From Cylicocyclus nassatus (taxonomy: Eukaryota > Nematoda > Chromadorea > Rhabditida > Strongylidae), in contig CATQJL010000223.1 in NCBI GenBank assembly GCA_958299035.1, positions 46,426,162-46,490,161 on the forward strand: 64,000 nucleotides of DNA, read 5' to 3'. The notes below the pieces were generated by a model. It was not told the DNA's origin, made no database searches, and saw only the letters and a list, made by a program, of their open reading frames with translations. Numbering within the stretch: the stretch's first letter is position 1; every line of letters starts with the position of its first letter. This document shows, one piece after another, positions 59,495 through 64,000 of the stretch. The position numbers were made by a program, and so were the translations under genes.

Positions 59495-60190
59495 ATATCA
59501 GTTCTTTGTGATTTTCCTTCTTTTTGTGATTAACTGTCGATCCTCAGCCGCTTATAATTTTTCAAATCCATTTATTCTTCCATAAAATCAATAAAAAGGC
59601 CGCACGGAGGTGCGGTGAGGAGCTATTCCAACGGTGCCTACTTCTTTTGAATATCAACGAATGAATACCAAACGATTTGTCGATGCTCGCAAGTCGATTG
59701 TTATCGAATATCGTTTGCTTACTAATATTTCATTCGCTTTTATTGTAAATACCTCAGCAGCTTTGACAGATCTTCAACACACCTTTGCGACAGTTTCATT
59801 ATAAAGAGAGTCGGCTAGTCATTGATTCATATATCATTCACAATTTACGTCCTCTATTTTCCTTTTTTTTACGTGCATGGGCCTCAAATTTGGGCTAAGT
59901 ATGAATGAACTGCTTTAGCATCTTTGAAAGACATGTATCAAGGTTTACCGAGTGACATGACGTCATCTCTATATGCCCTCTTTTATCATAGATATTCTGA
60001 AACCACACAAGACAGCTTTTATTCAACTTTTTATTTTTGTTTTTTTTTGGCAATTCAGTTCGTTATCCAGGGCGCATTTTCATTACGCAATTTTTGACCT
60101 TTTCTTTCACTTAGAATTATCTCTTCTTTCCAGGCTCCACTGTCATCTTTACTAACAGCGATTCGTAGGGCTAGCATTTGCGATCGCGCA

Positions 60191-60621
60191 ATGGCGCCGT
60201 CAGCTCCCGAGTTCGAGAGTACCCCAGATCCCGCTTGCACCCAACTTCTAACCCTGTAGGTTCAGTATACACCTATATATTGTCCAGATTCCATGATCAT
60301 TCTCACATTTCAGCAAGTTTGGGAAGCCTTGATAAAATCTCAACCCCGGTCTTTGAAAGTATGCAAGCCTCACAGCCGAGTTTACCCGCCCGGGTTCCCT
60401 ATTCTTATGCTTCTTCTCATCTCTCAGAATGGAATGCCTGCTGACAGCAGTAGGAAATTTTGATCTTGTAAACCGGTATCCATGTAGAAGGAAAAGTTCC
60501 AAAATATCTATTGGTTTTAGTTGAGAAAACCTCGAAGCTGTACGTATACGACAAGAATAGAAGCTATTTTGAGCAATGTTTCCGAGAAGTAAGAGTACTT
60601 GGAAGAGGATTGTTTGGTGAA
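60191..60621 (+). pseudogene. 5' exons of a Myt1/Wee1-like protein kinase, rest missing
   Basis: The exon at 60521-60621 (acceptor ggttttag, donor GTAGGT) encodes YDKNRSYFEQCFREVRVLG, then RGLFGE: the SYFEQCF lead-in and the G-R-G-L-F-G glycine loop typical of Myt1-type (PKMYT1, nematode wee-1.3) kinases, which phosphorylate and inhibit Cdk1. A phase-consistent start is ATG at 60191, with exons 60191-60255 and 60318-60358 (69 codons to the loop), giving a Ser/Pro-rich N-terminus. No exon for the VAIK lysine, HRD or DFG follows before copy B of the cyclase. A possible terminal exon (60735-60781, PYPIANLRDIDLDE then stop) is in another phase. Either the body was lost, or the duplicated block landed inside the gene. 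Confidence 0.5.
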
Positions 60622-61329
60622 GTAGGTTTCGAATTCTCTACCCTAGCGTATTTTGCTTTCCTATTTATCTTTCTTCCAAAGTTTCATGGTCTTCATGTTT
60701 TTTACACTCAACCAGTTCGGCCGCTACTTTTCAGGTCCATATCCTATTGCGAATCTCAGAGATATAGACCTTGATGAGTAAAGGAGTGTTTTGTCTGTAT
60801 TTCTATAATTTTTACTACGAACAGAGTGCGGAAGATAATGGTCCGCCAACATAACCATGACGAGAGGAGAAAAACATGCATCGAATGCATGTAAAAATGC
60901 TTTTAATTCATTATTATAAAAGTTTTGAGTTGCTTAAAAATGTACAAAACTTTCGGTATTAGTGCTAATGATAGTGGGTGTACGACGGGCTCTTCAATAT
61001 TTCAAATGTACTAAAAGAAGAATGTACATACATTATTCATTTTCTGAAGTGCTTGTGCTTTTCCCGATGGCCAACGGCTCATATTATCAAAATCAGCAAA
61101 CATATTTTGATGAATTTGATAACACCTTTTCAAAAATTACTGCGGTCTGATGACAAATTCCAGATTCTTCCACATGCCTGCAGATTTGTTCGTTCACAAC
61201 TACGAGCTTATGTTTGGGAGCCCAACATGTCTCCAGCTACGCGCAGGTGATCGCGTGTGCTTCAAATATTCATAAGAACGCTATCGTAGGGTATTATGAA
61301 ACGAAGGCATAAACACAGTTGGCTGCGTC

Positions 61330-64000
61330 ATGGTAGGCTCACAATATTATACTCAAAAGTAAAAACCGTTCATTTTTTCATTTTCGTTACAGTTCGGATT
61401 CATTCACGAAAGTATACGACAGCTCATGCTTAGAAAATATGGAGAGGAATTTTGGATCAAAGTATTGTGAGTTTTCTTACTTCATAGAGCACACTCACTC
61501 GTTGCTATGATATTTCATAATTTTTATTTGCTCAAGTCTGCGATAGAAAATTGCGATTCCCAAAAATGTTTCACTTTTCTACTGCCCATTTGAAAATATT
61601 TAACCTTCTGAAAATCAAACTGAATTGAAATTAGAACAACAAATTAGAAACGTTTGAAGCTATAGTACATAACTTTGACTTGAAAAAATTTGTGTAGTAC
61701 CTTTTATTTCACTTTCTAAGAGACCCTCCTATCCAGATTTTTCGAAGAAAGTTTCACACCAAAGCACCCATCTTTAAAGAAATGGGGCTTTGCCAAAATA
61801 TTCGTATTACGAAATACAAAATCCTTGGTGCGCTTTTTTGCGGACATAGTTCTCAATGTCCATTCTGTCGACTCTTCTGCGCTAAAACGATCTCCAGAAA
61901 TGTTAGGAGTCTTGAAGAAATGCCAAAGTTCTGTAAAAGGACAACTTATAATGTGTTTTACATGATGTGTTTTTACATGTTTTAGATGCTTGTGGTTGTC
62001 TTTGAGATGTATAAAGGCAGACAAGAAAAGAAATTCAACATACTTTGAATTAGCTAGTACTAATGAGACACTGCTATAATTAAAATTGAAGTTCTCTGTT
62101 GCAGAAAAAACCAGCTTAAATTCCAGGCAGAGAGCAGGATTTGAAAGTGGAAAGGAGAACATAGTCAATCACTACTACTCTGACTCCGACACCTATGTCC
62201 TTGTGGATGCTGTCAGCGTGATAGCAAGTAAGTGTAGCAATCCGTGAACAAGTGGAAAAGCTGACTTCTTTTCAGAAATGACAAGAGAACAAGTTTGGGA
62301 AATGTACGGCGGATTCTTGATTGAGTATACTATGGAAATTGGATGGGACGACCTGATTCGCTCTATGAGCCCTAACTTGAAGGTACCTAGCAACTAAATC
62401 TCTGATAATTGATGGTTTTTCTAGTTAGCTATTAGAAAATGTTTACTCAATAAACCGAGTAATGACTACCTTCAGTATGGTCAGCATTTTAAATTTAGTT
62501 ATTACCTCAAAATATTCGGATAAAACTTCTTACCATAAATCGCAGAAATTGCGGATTGTTTGATATGTGGCACCGATGCCTAGGAAGTGAATTTCGGATC
62601 TAACGCAGCTGAGACACAATTAGATATAACTTAGGGTAGGTATGTGTCAATTCAGTGAGGTTCCCTCAATTAGACAGAGGGTATAGCAAGCGATTTGCCC
62701 ATGAAAGCTGAGTTGAATGCATCTTTAGTTACCAGATTCATCCTAAAGATAATGGCCAATTCATGCAACGCGAGATTTGTCATTTACGGGGTCGCAAATG
62801 TTTTTCATTCACAGGTATAAACTCTATAGAGGGGGCCATAGTGCATACGCGCCTTACTCTACTCGAGTAAGGCCCGTATGCACTAACATCCCTGAGCGGC
62901 GTCCTCAGTGATGAAAAAGCCGCAGCGGCGACCGCGCGCGGTCCCTTGATAACACGGGACGGACTTTCCTTGCCGCAGGGATGTTAGTGCATATGGGCCT
63001 AAGCAACAATTTATTTAGGGGTTCCTCGACAACCTAGACTCGCTCCATTACTTCATTGATCATGTCGTCTACAAAGCAAATCTACGAGGGCCATCTTTTC
63101 GATGTGAAGACAATTCAGATGGAACCATTACCCTGCACTACTATACCGGACGGCCGGGACTCTACCCAATTGTGAAGGGTTTGTTGAGTAAACAATATTG
63201 ATTTTGGATCTGTTACTATGAACTTCAGGGGTGTTGCGTGAAGCAGCTAAGCGTGTATTCAAGCTCGACATTGCTTTAACGATCACTGGTCGCACACAAA
63301 GGAGTGTGCAAATGGCCACTGGAGAAAGAATCGAAGAGCATGTTATATTTTTGATCAAGGTGAGAAAGCAATTAGGGGCATGGTCCACAAACCGATTCTC
63401 TGCACATCAAGCTCGATCTTCCCAACACTATTGGAGAATCTTACTCCTCCTTTGTTTCAGCACTGACATGTAAGAGATGCAAACAAACAAAGAGACACTG
63501 ACATGTAGATGCAAACATACCCCTGTCTTACAAAATTTGTAAAAAAGCAAGTAAAGTCAGCCACGCTTCCGAAAGAAATCTCTTTTGGAATGCACCGCTT
63601 CGCCAGTGGTAGACCCTCTTTTATGAGTTCACAAAATTTTCCTTTTTAAAATTTCAACAAAGGCTTTCCAAAATTTATTTTAAAGCAAAATCTTGAAGAT
63701 TTCTGATTTTCCAAATTTTCAAAGTTCAGATTGACATAATGCATTTATATTTATACTACTCCCGGCTCGCGCAAAAAAAAATTCGCATAGGCTTAGGTTC
63801 ATGCTTTCATTGGTTGCGCAAATCAGTCCTCCATTTCTAGACTGCAAACACCCAAGAAGATGGGGCAGAGCTGGGAAATGCGAGGCAGCTCCCGCAGCAA
63901 GGAAACGACTTCAAAATCCGTCTGACTAACGAAGACTTTATTTCGACATTCCCCTACCACTTCGTGGTCGATCAGGATTGCAAACTTGTACAAGTGGGAA
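61330..64000 (+). CDS. Soluble guanylate cyclase, copy B, cut by the window edge
   Basis: Exons: 61330-61332 (ATG only), 61393-61466, 62127-62227, 62276-62382, 63019-63178, 63229-63359, 63841-64000 and on. The 736 nt visible code for 245 complete residues in one frame: the whole H-NOX domain and the start of HNOBA. His105 (LDSLHYF) is kept. Unlike copy A, the haem motif is complete (Y-Y-T-G-R at residues 136-140). Intron 4 is 636 bp against 3569 bp in copy A. No stop or frameshift is seen. The catalytic half lies outside the window. Same orientation as copy A, about 9.6 kb downstream of its stop; the two may form a dimer pair or be redundant. Confidence 0.88.
62832..63003. mobile_element. TTAGGCCC-type MITE in intron 4 of copy B
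   Basis: aaggcccgtatgcactaaca is inverted as tgttagtgcatatgggcctt-like at the right end; a partial extra end lies at 62832-62858. It sits where the 44362-44462 MITE sits in copy A. Confidence 0.8.

Larger units (their letters stand above)
60830..64000 (+). repeat. Segmental duplication, copy B (continues past the window)
   Basis: Collinear with copy A from about 40080, including upstream DNA. Both copies keep the tiny first intron and identical exon phases. Copy B lacks the insertions at 42391, 42695, 43035, 43338, 44473 and 46797. Confidence 0.85.

Overview
The window looks like nuclear DNA of a nematode, probably a rhabditid or strongylid relative of Caenorhabditis. The support is a soluble guanylate cyclase gene of the nematode gcy-32/34/35/36/37 type, a nematode serpentine chemoreceptor gene, introns of about 50 bp with TTTCAG acceptors, and a sequence matching the nematode SL1 spliced leader at 21 of 22 bases, followed by the folds expected of an SL RNA. 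The species cannot be told. Few genes are present. Most of the DNA is mobile-element material, largely non-autonomous palindromic (foldback) elements, and I saw no intact transposase.

Layout. 1-15.3 kb: no supported gene; degenerate tandem repeats, several foldbacks or half-foldbacks and a frame-broken coding relic at 11.2-11.9 kb. 15.3-16.35 kb: four exons of an srh-like receptor whose last exon is not found. 22.05-23.4 kb (minus): remains of the 3' end of a non-LTR retrotransposon. 23.6-28.5 kb: six long mariner-type foldbacks in a row, separated only by TA or (TA)n. 28.48-30.87 kb repeats 24.52-26.90 kb almost exactly and runs into a 500-N gap. Just after the gap are five copies of the SMART cDNA-synthesis primer, so this join is suspect. 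31.87-34.18 kb: a 2.3-kb palindrome whose two arms each carry the broken 3' end of a histone H4 gene and two histone-type 3' stem-loops. 36.14-39.19 kb: a mariner-type foldback split by a 2.03-kb element with an 8-bp target duplication; inside that lies the SL RNA candidate (37873-37992).

40.08-51.75 kb holds a complete 17-exon soluble guanylate cyclase model (678 codons, all phases consistent). A second copy in the same orientation starts at 61.33 kb and runs off the right edge. Promoter-side DNA is duplicated too. Copy A has gained at least five insertions that copy B lacks, two of them inside the splice sites of its intron 4, and has lost one codon in the haem-contact motif. Between the copies lie a Helitron-like palindrome (53.48-54.35 kb), another mariner foldback (55.94-56.96 kb), and the first exons of a Myt1/Wee1-like kinase gene (60.19-60.62 kb) with no kinase body after them.

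The most novel object is the SL1-like SL RNA gene inside a transposon-like palindrome, followed by the histone H4 end captured in another palindrome. All calls come from reading the sequence; no database search or folding program was run.
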